From assembly GCA_016787525.1 (NCBI GenBank), contig JAEUUP010000015.1:62001-126000 (forward strand): a stretch of 64,000 nucleotides of DNA, in the 5' to 3' direction. The notes under the pieces are model-generated. The model was not told the DNA's origin, ran no database searches, and was given only the letters and a program-made list of their open reading frames with translations. Shown piece after piece: positions 26,597 through 35,875 of the stretch (positions are counted from its first letter, which is position 1; every line of letters starts with the position of its first letter). A program made the position numbers and the translations under genes. The DNA is from Saprospiraceae bacterium (GTDB taxonomy: Bacteria > Bacteroidota > Bacteroidia > Chitinophagales > Saprospiraceae).

Positions 26597-27926
26597 AGTA
26601 TTTAAACACCTTTCCGCCAGCCATGACTTCTTGCGTTTTTTCATCAAACGTCACTTTCAAGCCTGTGCGATAAGCAGCATTCGACATAATGGTCGCAATA
26701 GAGTGTTGGTAGCCTGCTTCGATGGGCGCGTTTGGCGTTTTGCGGCTGCGCACACATTCCATCCAGTTTTTGACATGATTGAAAGTCAATTCGTCGCCAC
26801 CTGTGTTGGCATCGGTTGATACTTTGATACTTTCCAATTTTAAAGGCTCTAAAAGATTGGCTTTCAATCCCATAGCAGCTGCTTCGCGCTCGCGTAAACC
26901 GCCTGTATTGGTGATTTCGTTGGTGTCCAAATTAATCATACCACCGTTTGAGTAGTACAATTCTTTTGTTTCACCTGCTGAATTAGAAAAACGAGACGTG
27001 AACTGTACTTGGAACCCAGAACTCATATCGGCAGGACCGTAGTCAAATACAACGGTTAAAGTATCCGCATTTGAACGACCATCTTTCCATTGATAAATAC
27101 CGCCATTGGCAACCACACTTCGTGGATGTGTCAAACCACTGAACCAGTGAACTGTGTCAATTTGATGACTCATCCATTGACCAGGAATACCCGATGAATA
27201 AGGCCAGAATAAGCGATATTCTAGGTATTTGCGTGGGTCAAATTTATCGGCAGGGCGATTGATGAGGAAGCGTTTCCAGTCCACATCTGACTCTTTAAGG
27301 TCTTTGACCAATGCAGGTCTGCGCCAACGACCTGGTTGATTGACATTCCACATCAACTCAACCATCACAATTGGACCAAATTTGCCCGATTTGATGTAGT
27401 TTTCAGCGGCATGGTAGTTTGCGCCACTGCGACGTTGTGAGCCAATTTGTACGATTTGTTTCGACGATTTCACGGCTTTCAATACGGCGCGATTGTCTTC
27501 CATGGTTTCTGACAAAGGTTTTTCTGTATAAGTATCGCACCCCGCTTTGACGGCTTCGATGGTGTGAATGGCGTGTTGAAAATCGGCCGTACTGATGAAA
27601 ACAGCATCCACAGATTTAGAGGCGTACAATTCATCGTTGTTGCGAAAAACCTTGATGTCCGTACCGAGTTGTTTGTCAATGTGCGCTTTGCCTTCTTCGC
27701 GGCGGCGATTCCAGATGTCAGATACTGCGACCATTTCAAAATTCATGGATTTCATCAATTCTTTGAAAGGTGGCAAATGCGAGGCTCTGAAACGGTCTGA
27801 AAAACCAACACAACCCACTCTGACACGGTCGTTTGCACCTATGATGCGGGCATAAGACTTTGGGCTGAAAGCTATTGCGCCCAAAGTCGCATAAGCTGTA
27901 TTTTTGGCAAAATCACGTCTATTCAT
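26595..27926 (-). CDS. Gfo/Idh/MocA-family oxidoreductase, Tat-exported
   Basis: This 443-aa protein has an N-terminal twin-arginine signal (MNRRDFAKNTAYATLGAIAF). The Rossmann region reads VGCVGFSDRFRASHLPPF, and the catalytic Lys lies in DTYTEKPLSETMEDNRAV, the EKP signature of the family. The C-terminal domain has MSHQIDTVHWFSGLTHPRSVVANGG and DELTFNHVKNWMECVRSRKTPNAP. Periplasmic members of this type act on sugars or inositols, oxidising or epimerising them with a tightly held NAD(P). In a window with inositol oxygenases an inositol- or keto-sugar substrate is plausible but not shown. It is probably the first gene of a short unit with DUF6807. Confidence 0.92.
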   Translation of the reverse strand: MNRRDFAKNTAYATLGAIAFSPKSYARIIGANDRVRVGCVGFSDRFRASHLPPFKELMKSMNFEMVAVSDIWNRRREEGKAHIDKQLGTDIKVFRNNDELYASKSVDAVFISTADFQHAIHTIEAVKAGCDTYTEKPLSETMEDNRAVLKAVKSSKQIVQIGSQRRSGANYHAAENYIKSGKFGPIVMVELMWNVNQPGRWRRPALVKDLKESDVDWKRFLINRPADKFDPRKYLEYRLFWPYSSGIPGQWMSHQIDTVHWFSGLTHPRSVVANGGIYQWKDGRSNADTLTVVFDYGPADMSSGFQVQFTSRFSNSAGETKELYYSNGGMINLDTNEITNTGGLREREAAAMGLKANLLEPLKLESIKVSTDANTGGDELTFNHVKNWMECVRSRKTPNAPIEAGYQHSIATIMSNAAYRTGLKVTFDEKTQEVMAGGKVFKY

Positions 27927-27985
27927 TGTTCTTTTATTTAAATTTTGTTAAAAAATTGAATTAAATATAAAAAATACTGAGGGGG

Positions 27986-29056
27986 TCAATCTACCCAATT
28001 TTCAGGTCTAATCTTAGTTCTTAAAGCACTTTCAACGCAAGGTGCGTTCAGAAATATATTGCTTGTATAAGGTGTAGATTCAAGGAAAACTTTAGGTTTG
28101 GCACCGTCAATTTTTTGCACCATATCAATCACTGCTATTTTATAACGAAACGAAAATACACTGAATACGCCCAAAATTTGCTCTTCTGGATTGTTGACAT
28201 TATAAACATTCGGACTGAATCGCGTTTGGGCTGGTACATCGAATAGTGTCCCTGTGTTCTGTGTTTGCGTTTCTAATGATTGAAGATAGGCAAATACTGA
28301 GGGGGTGATGGCGCGTTGCGTTACTTTGATATAATAACGATTGGGCGGCGTAGCATAAGGAATACGCACCACACGATGCGCTATTGGTTGGCCATCGCGT
28401 AGTTTATCGGATAAAACAATAGTTTTGGAATTGTAAATAATATTCCAACAATCGTTTGGGAAACAAGGTATCAAAACCGCACGACCATCTCCTGACACAA
28501 AACGATTGTCGCAATAGGGCGCACGCTCGTAGTGAATCCAATCCCATTGATAATAGTTTTCTTTATTGGCTTCATCAGTCAGATTGGCATACACATCAAA
28601 GCCATCGTAGTATAAATCGGATTCTGCTCTGAAATTTTCGCGCCGATAGGGTGTTGAAAGAGAATCTAAAGCAGGACAAGCGCGCATGGTTTCGGGCTTC
28701 GATTCGTATTTTTTGCCATCAACTTCGACAAAAAGGCGATAAGTTTCGCCCACAATGCCTTGGAAACCTGCATTTTGTGTGCCATCTGTTTTTGTAAATA
28801 TAAACTTATTGCCACGACTGTCCAACACATAAGCAGTGGCTTTGGGTGCTGTCGGAAACTGATAACCACCGTTTGAAGCCACGTTTGTCAATGAATAAGT
28901 GACATTGACTTTTCCATAAGTTTCTGTCAATTCCGCATCAATGACTATGAATTGTTTCAGTGTGGGCAAAATGGATTTATCAACAGGGTATTGACAGCCT
29001 ATTTTTATGAAAACGAGTAAAACAGCTAAATGCCAATATGTTAATTTTTTCATCAT
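27986..29056 (-). CDS. DUF4249 lipoprotein, partner of TonB receptor
   Basis: This 356-aa outer-membrane-associated lipoprotein has a signal ending FIKIGC (Cys21). The DUF4249 pattern includes the N-terminal strand FIVIDAELTE, immunoglobulin-like repeats (VNVTYSLTNVA, GETYRLFVEVDGKKYES) and the middle Cys-rich block PYCDNR...CFPNDCWNI. DUF4249 proteins follow a TonB-dependent receptor almost invariably; here the start codon overlaps the receptor stop by 4 bp, indicating translational coupling. Two motif copies are present, one read in frame (28295) and one directly after the stop codon (27975). Confidence 0.88.
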   Translation of the reverse strand: MMKKLTYWHLAVLLVFIKIGCQYPVDKSILPTLKQFIVIDAELTETYGKVNVTYSLTNVASNGGYQFPTAPKATAYVLDSRGNKFIFTKTDGTQNAGFQGIVGETYRLFVEVDGKKYESKPETMRACPALDSLSTPYRRENFRAESDLYYDGFDVYANLTDEANKENYYQWDWIHYERAPYCDNRFVSGDGRAVLIPCFPNDCWNIIYNSKTIVLSDKLRDGQPIAHRVVRIPYATPPNRYYIKVTQRAITPSVFAYLQSLETQTQNTGTLFDVPAQTRFSPNVYNVNNPEEQILGVFSVFSFRYKIAVIDMVQKIDGAKPKVFLESTPYTSNIFLNAPCVESALRTKIRPENWVD

Positions 29057-31488
29057 TCAAATTTAAAATTATAAGTCACTGAAAACAATGGAATCGGGAA
29101 AACACTGACTTTGAACGGCTTGAATGAAGCCAAAGCAGGGTTATAAAAATACGAATAGGCATTTTTTCGACCATACAAATTGTAAACCGTAATAATCCAA
29201 GACCCTTCCCAGCGTGTTTTTTTCATGCTCGGATTGGTAATCAACCAAGAAAAATCGAGGCGATGATAGTCCGAAATGCGCGCATTATTGCGTTCGGTAT
29301 AAACAGGCAATATCAGACCATTATTTTTATAAAAACTCACAGGCGCAGTAAAAGGCCGCCCTGTACTGTAAACAAAGGTCAACGAAATGGCATTGTGGCG
29401 TTCGGTTTGAAAATTCATCATCATATTGAGCGTATGCGGTTTATCAACCGATGTCGGAAACCATGAACCACTGTTCAGTTGTTGAAGTTTGGGAAAATCG
29501 CCTGAAATTTGTTCCAAACTGCGTGCATAAGTATAACTCAACCAGCCTGTCATCACGCCTTTCTTTTTATTCACCAACAACTCAGCCCCGTAAGCTTTGG
29601 CCGTACCCCTCAGTAATTGCGTCTCTACAAATGGATTTGTGGACAAATCAGCACCATTGATATAATCAAAAATATCGCGTTGCCAACGATAATAACCTTC
29701 CAATGACCATTCCCAAATGCGATTTTTACTGTCGTGAAAATAACCAACTGACACCAAATCACTTTGCGCAGGCGGTGTATAACGGGTACTTGTTTTCCAT
29801 CGGGTATTGGGCAGTGGGGTAGAGGCATTTGAAATCATCTGCAAAAATTGATTCATCCGATTGTAACCAATTTTGATGGACTGCCCCTCAGTAATTTTAT
29901 ATCGAATGCCCACGCGAGGCTCGAAACGCGAAAAATGAGATTCCACACCATTTCTGCCAATAAACACCGAATCAACGATTGAACTCAATGCTTTTGGGGT
30001 ATTTGGCTCATAAATCGCCATTTGATAAGGGCCTAAATTCCAAAAATTGACATAACGCACACCGACTTCTGCCAACAAGTTTTTAGTGATTTCATATTCA
30101 TCAGAAACAAATAAAGCGGCTTCCAAACCCTGTTCTTTTTGCAAATGAATTGTCGAAACCGACGACAATTCGGTTGGCACGAGGTCAGCAGGTTTGTTGA
30201 TATATTGTGTAGCAGTCATGCCAAAATTGATGCGCTGTTTTTTGTCAGGCGCATAAGTAACTTCGGCTTTGACGTTGCGGTATTTGAGGTCGGTGTCGAA
30301 TAAAAACCCTGTTTTGACTTCTCGGGCTGTTGTATTTGATTTATAATCAGACGAAACGGCGAGCAAATTGAAGTTGAGTTTTTGAGAAAAATAGTGATTC
30401 CAACGCACTGCAAAATTTTGATGGCCATATTCCAAAGTCGCTTGTCGCGGAACAACATTGGCAACACCAAATAAGGAGTCAACGCTGTAAGAATCGTGGC
30501 TCAAATAACTTGTGACTGTAATATTGTCTTTTTCAGTAGGTCGCCACAACAGTTTATTGGCAAAATCATAAAACTGAGGCTGATTGTTTGGAATGCGCTT
30601 GCGACCGACTGTGCCGATTAGGTTATTGTTATAAAAATTAATCAAATATTCGTTGAAAGAAAAACGAGCCGAAGTCATCAGAGCTAATTTTTCTTTCATA
30701 ATGGGCATTTCGGCGTGAATACGATTGGATATAATGCCAGCACCGCCTTTTAATTTAAAATTTTCTAAACTCGGTTCACTCAAACGAACATCCAATACGC
30801 CTGCCGTTTTGCCACCATATCTTGCTGGAATTGACCCTTTGTAAATTTGCATTTCGCGAATCGCATCTGTTGGAAACAGCGAAAACAAACCCAGCAAATG
30901 TGTCGGATTGAAAACGGGCATATTGTCTAATAAAATCAAGTTTTGGTCAACAAAACCACCGCGAATATTTACCCCATTCGAGCCTTCGCCAACGGCAGAA
31001 ATGCCGGGCAACATCTGCAAACTCCGCAAAACATCCACTTCGCCCGCCGCAGGAGGCAATCTTTGAACGGCTTTGATGCTCAACATATTGACACCCAAAG
31101 CAGGTGTTTCCATTGTCCGCACCGCACTTTGAGATGTAATCACAACTTCTTCAAGCTGTGTGGCAATATTTTCCATCTCAATACTGAGGGGTGTCTCGCC
31201 ATCTATTTTCAACCGTTTGGAATACGGTTTGAAACCCACAAAACGGAAAGTAATCGAATGTTCGCCGCAAGTCATGGGCATTTTAAGTGTGCCTTGTGCA
31301 TCTGTTTCGACACCTGTTTCGCGACCATCGAGTGATAAAACAGCTCCCGTAAGAGGTTTTCCTGTTTTTCCATCCGTCACTGTTGCCAAAAGGTAGCACA
31401 AGTTTTGCGCTCCGAGTACCAGAGTGAAAGATAAAAAGACGCAAGTTAAAAGCCCTATTTTCCAGCGTTTTGTTGGGTTTTTATTCAT
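29053..31488 (-). CDS. TonB-dependent receptor with carboxypeptidase-like domain
   Basis: This 811-aa outer-membrane receptor has a signal peptide up to about residue 28 (LVLGAQ), a carboxypeptidase-regulatory-like domain (ATVTDGKTGKPLTGAVLSLDG, about 34-110), TonB box-like EEVVITSQ, a plug with LQMLPGISAVGEGSNGVNIRGGFVDQNLILLDNMPVFN and RYGGKTAGVLDV, and a barrel ending FKFE. It is smaller than SusC proteins and pairs with DUF4249 rather than SusD, so its ligand may be a peptide, siderophore or other non-glycan compound. Motif copies at 29605, 29884 and 31183 are read in the coding frame (LLRGTA, ITEGQS, TPLSIE). An ACTGAGGGGG lies 26 bp upstream of the start. Confidence 0.92.
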   Translation of the reverse strand: MNKNPTKRWKIGLLTCVFLSFTLVLGAQNLCYLLATVTDGKTGKPLTGAVLSLDGRETGVETDAQGTLKMPMTCGEHSITFRFVGFKPYSKRLKIDGETPLSIEMENIATQLEEVVITSQSAVRTMETPALGVNMLSIKAVQRLPPAAGEVDVLRSLQMLPGISAVGEGSNGVNIRGGFVDQNLILLDNMPVFNPTHLLGLFSLFPTDAIREMQIYKGSIPARYGGKTAGVLDVRLSEPSLENFKLKGGAGIISNRIHAEMPIMKEKLALMTSARFSFNEYLINFYNNNLIGTVGRKRIPNNQPQFYDFANKLLWRPTEKDNITVTSYLSHDSYSVDSLFGVANVVPRQATLEYGHQNFAVRWNHYFSQKLNFNLLAVSSDYKSNTTAREVKTGFLFDTDLKYRNVKAEVTYAPDKKQRINFGMTATQYINKPADLVPTELSSVSTIHLQKEQGLEAALFVSDEYEITKNLLAEVGVRYVNFWNLGPYQMAIYEPNTPKALSSIVDSVFIGRNGVESHFSRFEPRVGIRYKITEGQSIKIGYNRMNQFLQMISNASTPLPNTRWKTSTRYTPPAQSDLVSVGYFHDSKNRIWEWSLEGYYRWQRDIFDYINGADLSTNPFVETQLLRGTAKAYGAELLVNKKKGVMTGWLSYTYARSLEQISGDFPKLQQLNSGSWFPTSVDKPHTLNMMMNFQTERHNAISLTFVYSTGRPFTAPVSFYKNNGLILPVYTERNNARISDYHRLDFSWLITNPSMKKTRWEGSWIITVYNLYGRKNAYSYFYNPALASFKPFKVSVFPIPLFSVTYNFKFE

Positions 31489-31575
31489 TGATAACGAGTT
31501 TGTTTGATTTTATACTGAGGGGGTTAAAATTTGTAAAAATAAAATTAACGATTAACTTTGTTCAAAAAACAAATA

Positions 31576-31815
31576 ATGACAGCTTCTATTTCTGCTCAAG
31601 ATCAAATTGCTGCGATGATAGCAGAGGAAATGCCCGAAAAAATCTTGGCATTCAAATTTGCTCCCGCTATTCAAGAAAGAATTCTTTTTTTAGTTGACCG
31701 AAAAAAAGAAGGTCAAATTACGCCTGTCGAAAATGAAGAACTTGAACGATATTTAGCTTATGATTTGCTTATTGGCTTAGCAAAAGCAAGAGCTATGAAA
31801 CATCTTAAAGCTTAG
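31576..31815 (+). CDS. Small protein upstream of HNH endonuclease
   Basis: This 79-aa acidic helical protein from ATG 31576 (MTASISAQDQ). The in-frame TTG at 31558 is an alternative start. The segment ILFLVDRKKEGQITPVENEELERYLAYDLLIGLAKARAMKHLK is characteristic of a small family that I know only as a frequent neighbour of HNH endonucleases in Bacteroidota and cyanobacteria. It ends 19 bp before the HNH gene and is almost certainly co-transcribed. A toxin-antitoxin or nuclease-accessory arrangement is possible; nothing in the sequence proves it. Confidence 0.65.
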   Translation: MTASISAQDQIAAMIAEEMPEKILAFKFAPAIQERILFLVDRKKEGQITPVENEELERYLAYDLLIGLAKARAMKHLKA

Positions 31816-31834
31816 AAAATATAAACAAATTACT

Positions 31835-32248
31835 ATGAGCCGACATCACATTTCAAATGATTTACGCCAAAAAGTAGTTAAAAGGGCTAATTTTTGTTGT
31901 GAATACTGCTTAGTCCCCGAAGCTTTTTTAGCAACTGTTTTTCATATCGAACACATTAGAAGCATTAAACATGGTGGTAAAACCCTATTAAATAACCTTG
32001 CTTATGCTTGTCCTCACTGCAATCAAAATAAAGGCAGCGATGTTGCCACTTTTCTAAATGATGAAAGCGATGAATTAATCCGCTTTTTTAATCCAAGAAT
32101 TGATGTTTGGCATGAACACTTTGAAATCAATGAAGGTGAAATAGTACCTAAAACCAATTTAGCCAAAGTTACTATTCGTATTTTGAACATCAATCAAATT
32201 GATCGCATCATTTTCAGAAAAGCATTAATGGATGCAGGTGTCTATTAA
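31835..32248 (+). CDS. HNH endonuclease
   Basis: This 137-aa protein has a complete HNH core: CCEYCLVPEA (first Cys pair), FHIEHIRSIKHGG (catalytic His), NLAYACPHCNQNKGSD (second Cys pair with Asn), and the tail FFNPRIDVWHEHFEI common to small stand-alone HNH enzymes. HNH enzymes cut or nick DNA with one metal ion. It is coupled to the small upstream gene. Its stop overlaps, by 4 bp, the stop of the convergent serine hydrolase gene. The gene has no ACTGAGGGG copy, but one lies 60 bp before the small gene. Confidence 0.9.
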   Translation: MSRHHISNDLRQKVVKRANFCCEYCLVPEAFLATVFHIEHIRSIKHGGKTLLNNLAYACPHCNQNKGSDVATFLNDESDELIRFFNPRIDVWHEHFEINEGEIVPKTNLAKVTIRILNINQIDRIIFRKALMDAGVY

Positions 32249-33537
32249 TTATCCACCGCTTGCATCACCATCGCTCTAAATTTCCCGCTATTATTTTTAT
32301 CATCAATCTTCTGTGTCTGTTTCATGATGACACCAATAATCTTCTCTTTGGGGTCGGCAAAATAATTGGTATTGAAATAACCGCCCCATGTAAACAAGTT
32401 TTCACTACCCAAACCGCCTTTTGACATGCCTTTTGTCGTCAACAGACCAAATGCCAAACCGTAATTTTGGTCTGATTTTGCGCCACCTAACAAATCACCG
32501 ACTTGATTCATCATCATAGATTCGATGGTTTTGCGACTCAACAGGCGTTTACCGTTCAGTTCGCCATTGTTCAGATACATTTGTAGAAAAGTTGCATAAT
32601 CTTTTGCCGTACTCGACAAGCCTGCACCACCTGAGAAAAAGGTTTTTGCGCCTTTAATTGGATAATCGGGGTCGTAGAAATTATCTGTAAACGATGTCCA
32701 TTTGTCGTCTGTTTTGGTTTGAATCTTGACCAAACGATTGGCTTTTTCCGACGGCAAATAAAAATAAGTGTCGTTCATACTGAGGGGGTCGAAAATATGC
32801 GTTTTCAAATAAACATCGAAAGGCATACCCGATATGACTTCAATAAAATAGCCCAAAACATCCAGACCTTCCGAATACACATACTTCTCTCCTGGGACAT
32901 GGTGCAAAGGCAATTTTGCCAATTTTTTGATATTATCGCCTATTTTGACCGATTCTGTAGTGAAAAGGTCAACGATGCCTGCTTTTTTATATATTTTTTT
33001 GAATCGCGCATCACCATCTATCACACCATAACCCAAGCCCGATGTATGTGTCAATAGGTGGCGAATCGTGATTTCCTTTCCCGCAGGTTTGACGGTATAA
33101 GTCGAATCGGCTTCGTACAAACTGTCCAATACTGAGGGGTTCTTAAATTCGGGAATGTACTTTGAAATCGGGTCGTCGAGTTGAAACAAGCCTTCTTCCC
33201 ACAACATCATCACAGCCGTTGAAGTAATGGCTTTTGACATGGAAGCAATGCGAAAAATATCATCTGTTTTGAATGCGCGACCACTTGCTGCATCGGCTGT
33301 ACCAAAGGCTTTGTGGTACACAATTTTACCGTTTCGACACACAATTGCCACTGCGCCAGGGATTTCTTTTTGGTCTATGGATTTTTGCAACAACGCATCA
33401 ATCCGCTGCAATCGTTCCGACGACATTCCAACGGATTCGGGTTTCGCATCGGTCAGAAAAGGTGATTTCTGAATAGAATTGGTTTGTGCCAATAGGGTAG
33501 AGGCACTCAAAACGAGGAAAAAGAGGATGTTTTTCAT
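32245..33537 (-). CDS. Serine hydrolase of the beta-lactamase / penicillin-binding family
   Basis: This 430-aa periplasmic protein has a signal peptide (MKNILFFLVLSASTLLAQ). The active-site serine motif is SMSK within FRIASMSKAITSTAVMML (S-x-x-K), with a second motif YSEGLDVLGYF (Y-x-x, replacing Y-x-N) and HLLTHTSGLGYG. This class C beta-lactamase-like group comprises esterases and D-peptidases; many Bacteroidota copies are secreted esterases of unknown substrate. Residues FTWGGYFNTNYFADPKEK near the C-terminus supply the HTG/KTG-like third motif region, here diverged. Motif copies 32779 and 33131 lie inside the gene (FDPLSMND; KNPSVLDS). Confidence 0.9.
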   Translation of the reverse strand: MKNILFFLVLSASTLLAQTNSIQKSPFLTDAKPESVGMSSERLQRIDALLQKSIDQKEIPGAVAIVCRNGKIVYHKAFGTADAASGRAFKTDDIFRIASMSKAITSTAVMMLWEEGLFQLDDPISKYIPEFKNPSVLDSLYEADSTYTVKPAGKEITIRHLLTHTSGLGYGVIDGDARFKKIYKKAGIVDLFTTESVKIGDNIKKLAKLPLHHVPGEKYVYSEGLDVLGYFIEVISGMPFDVYLKTHIFDPLSMNDTYFYLPSEKANRLVKIQTKTDDKWTSFTDNFYDPDYPIKGAKTFFSGGAGLSSTAKDYATFLQMYLNNGELNGKRLLSRKTIESMMMNQVGDLLGGAKSDQNYGLAFGLLTTKGMSKGGLGSENLFTWGGYFNTNYFADPKEKIIGVIMKQTQKIDDKNNSGKFRAMVMQAVDN

Positions 33538-33544
33538 TCTATTG

Positions 33545-33822
33545 TCATTACTTGAGCTACGAATTATGCGAATTAACGGATTTTATGGGTTTTATCGAGC
33601 CACGAATTATGCGAATTAACGAATTTTACGAATTTACTTTATTGTGTGTTTAGTGTCTCGAATTATGCGAATTAACGGATTTTACGAATTTACTTTATTG
33701 TGTGTTTGTATCTCGAATTTTACGAATTAACGGATTTTTTATGAATTTAAAAAATACAAGAATGGATTGCAATTCAAAAAATTCGTAAAATCCGTTAATT
33801 CGCATAATTCGTGGCTCAATAA
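33545..33822. repeat. Tandem plus inverted intergenic repeat family
   Basis: About four direct copies of a 35-70 bp unit with core CGAATTATGCGAATTAACGG and TTTTACGAATTTACTTTATT run to about 33745. One inverted copy follows at 33776-33822 (CGTAAAATCCGTTAATTCGC). Together they can fold into a long hairpin between the divergently placed 3' end of DUF1080 and the start of the serine hydrolase. There is no gene in 33538-33843. Confidence 0.85.
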
Positions 33823-33843
33823 AAATCAGTACAATCTGTGATT

Positions 33844-35199
33844 CTATTTCAACTCCTTAATTTTGATATTTTTAAACGACACATTATTCCCGTGGTCTTG
33901 CAACAAGATATTACCCTTATCCGCAGCCCCAAAACCCTTATATTTCTCATACTTACTGCGCGCCACCAAAGCGTTGTAAATATTGCTTTTTCTTTCGTAT
34001 TCCACAACTTTAAAGCCATTTAACCAGTGTTGAACCATATTATTTGGATAAACGACAACTCTGCCCTGATTCCAGTCACCAATTTTGCGTTGGAAACGTT
34101 TGTCCAATTTATAAGACGGTATCAAATCGTACAAACTCGCCAAAGTACGATTGCCCACTGCACCCATTTTTGCATCGGGATGTTTTTCATCATCCAAAAC
34201 TTGAAATTCCAAACCAATCCCCGATTTGCCACCCGAATCGAACTCCTCATTCACAAAATACTTCACGCCCGAATTGGCCCCCTCAGTCAATTTGAAATCA
34301 AAAGTCAATTCAAATGCGCCGTATTGCTCCGTTGTCACAATATCGTTGCCCGTTTCAGAACCATCGGACGGACTGACATTGATAGTCCCATCCACAACAG
34401 CCCAATGTTTTTCTGGCATTTTTGTACCATGAACCGCGCGCCAACCCGTAAAATCTTTGCCATTGAATAAGAGTTTCACACCTTGTGCTTTTTCTTGTTC
34501 CGACAAAGTATTGAGCGTCAAATTGATGACAGGACAATTGTCTGTCGGACTCGGTTTAAGGTTTTCGGTTTGGATACGGATGTTTTTCCAACGGATTTTC
34601 ATGCCTTCCTTCATCGAACCATAAATCGCATGGACTTGCAACGAAATAAACCCCTTCGCCGTCATGTCATCAATCAGATGCGACACAGGAATACCATTGA
34701 TCCACGTCCGCAACACATTGCCAATTGCTTCGATGCGATAATGATTCCATTGACCGATTTTGAACGCCTTTTTGCCTTCTGGATTGATGTTCGGAATGTA
34801 CAACCAATCTCTGCGCGCCTCGTCGTAGATGCCGCCTGACCACGCTCTTTCAGTCGGGTCAACCTCCATTTGATAGCCATGAACGCGCCCATTTTGATAA
34901 TCAGGTTTCGACAAACTGCGGAATTGGATACCCGAATTCATCGCATCGTCCACCTTCAAATCCACTTCAAATATAAAATCGCCATAATCTTGTTCTGTGC
35001 ATAAAAACGAGTTGGGCGTATTGGCAACCGTTGTGCCGACTATTTCGCCATTTTCGACCGTGTATTTGGCTTGTCCGTTCAGTTGTTTCCAACCTTTCAA
35101 CGTTTTGCCATCAAAAAGCGACACCCATTTTTCTTTTTGCGCCCAAGTGGTTTGCGTCATTCCGACCACAAAAACCAATAAAAATGCTATGTTTTTCAT
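33844..35199 (-). CDS. DUF1080 (3-keto-disaccharide hydrolase) double-domain protein
   Basis: This 451-aa exported protein has a signal peptide ending TTWAQ. Two tandem concanavalin-like DUF1080 domains are visible: the first (about 27-210) opens KWVSLFDGKTLKGWKQLNG and contains FIFEVDLKVDDAMNSGIQFRS and GGIYDEARRDWLY; the second (about 240-450) opens VKLLFNGKDFTGWRAVHG and contains ELTFDFKLTEGANSGVKYFV and SLYDLIPSYK. Members of this family hydrolyse 3-keto-glycosides produced by oxidoreductases such as those of the Gfo/Idh/MocA class, fitting the oxidoreductases in this window. A near-exact motif (34278) reads as LTEGAN. The upstream gap holds array 3. Confidence 0.9.
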   Translation of the reverse strand: MKNIAFLLVFVVGMTQTTWAQKEKWVSLFDGKTLKGWKQLNGQAKYTVENGEIVGTTVANTPNSFLCTEQDYGDFIFEVDLKVDDAMNSGIQFRSLSKPDYQNGRVHGYQMEVDPTERAWSGGIYDEARRDWLYIPNINPEGKKAFKIGQWNHYRIEAIGNVLRTWINGIPVSHLIDDMTAKGFISLQVHAIYGSMKEGMKIRWKNIRIQTENLKPSPTDNCPVINLTLNTLSEQEKAQGVKLLFNGKDFTGWRAVHGTKMPEKHWAVVDGTINVSPSDGSETGNDIVTTEQYGAFELTFDFKLTEGANSGVKYFVNEEFDSGGKSGIGLEFQVLDDEKHPDAKMGAVGNRTLASLYDLIPSYKLDKRFQRKIGDWNQGRVVVYPNNMVQHWLNGFKVVEYERKSNIYNALVARSKYEKYKGFGAADKGNILLQDHGNNVSFKNIKIKELK

Positions 35200-35397
35200 A
35201 AAATTTAGCTTTTAAAATTTTAATTGAATATGTTGGCAAAACACAATTTGCGCAACCGATTGCACAAAAGTAGTTATTTTTTTTTAATTGACAAGTCTTC
35301 AAAAAATTTTGATTGATTATTCTTACAAACAGCATGATTCTATCGTCGAACTTTAAAGAGTGCTTTTGGGAGACGATACTGAGGGGGTAAGTCAGGA

Positions 35398-35696
35398 GAT
35401 TTTTCAATATGGAAAAATAATTTTTCCAAATGGAATGAAAGTTTTTCCATATTGAAAAAAAGTTTTTCCAAACGGAATGAAGATTTTTCCATATTGAAAA
35501 AAAGTTTTTCTAAACGGAATGAAGATTTTTCCATATTGAAAAAAAGTTTTTCCAAATGGAATGAAGATTTTTCCATATTGAAAAAAAGTTTTTCCAAACG
35601 GAATGAAAGTTTTTCCATATTGAAAAAAAGTTTTTCCAAATGGAATGAAGATTTTTCCATATTGAAAAAAAGTTTTTCCAAATGGAAAAAATAGAA
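35398..35696. repeat. 42-bp tandem array 3 (about 7 units)
   Basis: The unit TTTTTCCATATTGAAAAA (near-palindrome) alternates with AGTTTTTCCAAACGGAATGA; the period is 42 bp. It is bracketed by two ACTGAGGGGG motifs (35378, 35719) in the same direction. Open frames occur on both strands (repeats of the SIWKNFF or LEKLFFN type) and are judged non-genic. In 35200-35875 nothing else gene-like is seen. Confidence 0.93.
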
Positions 35697-35875
35697 AACA
35701 GCATAAAAAGAAACAAATACTGAGGGGGTACAAAGACGACCCAATACATAAACAGATATATTTATGAGAAAAAATAAATAAAAAATTGATATTTTAAATT
35801 ATTTTTCTTATTTGGCACTATTATTGATACTTATACATTAATTAAAATCATTTTTTAACAAAAAAGCATTTTAAA

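Noticed and set aside
35340-35749. Repeat proteins encoded by array 3
   Set aside because: Several overlapping frames on both strands are open at once; no frame is favoured by composition.
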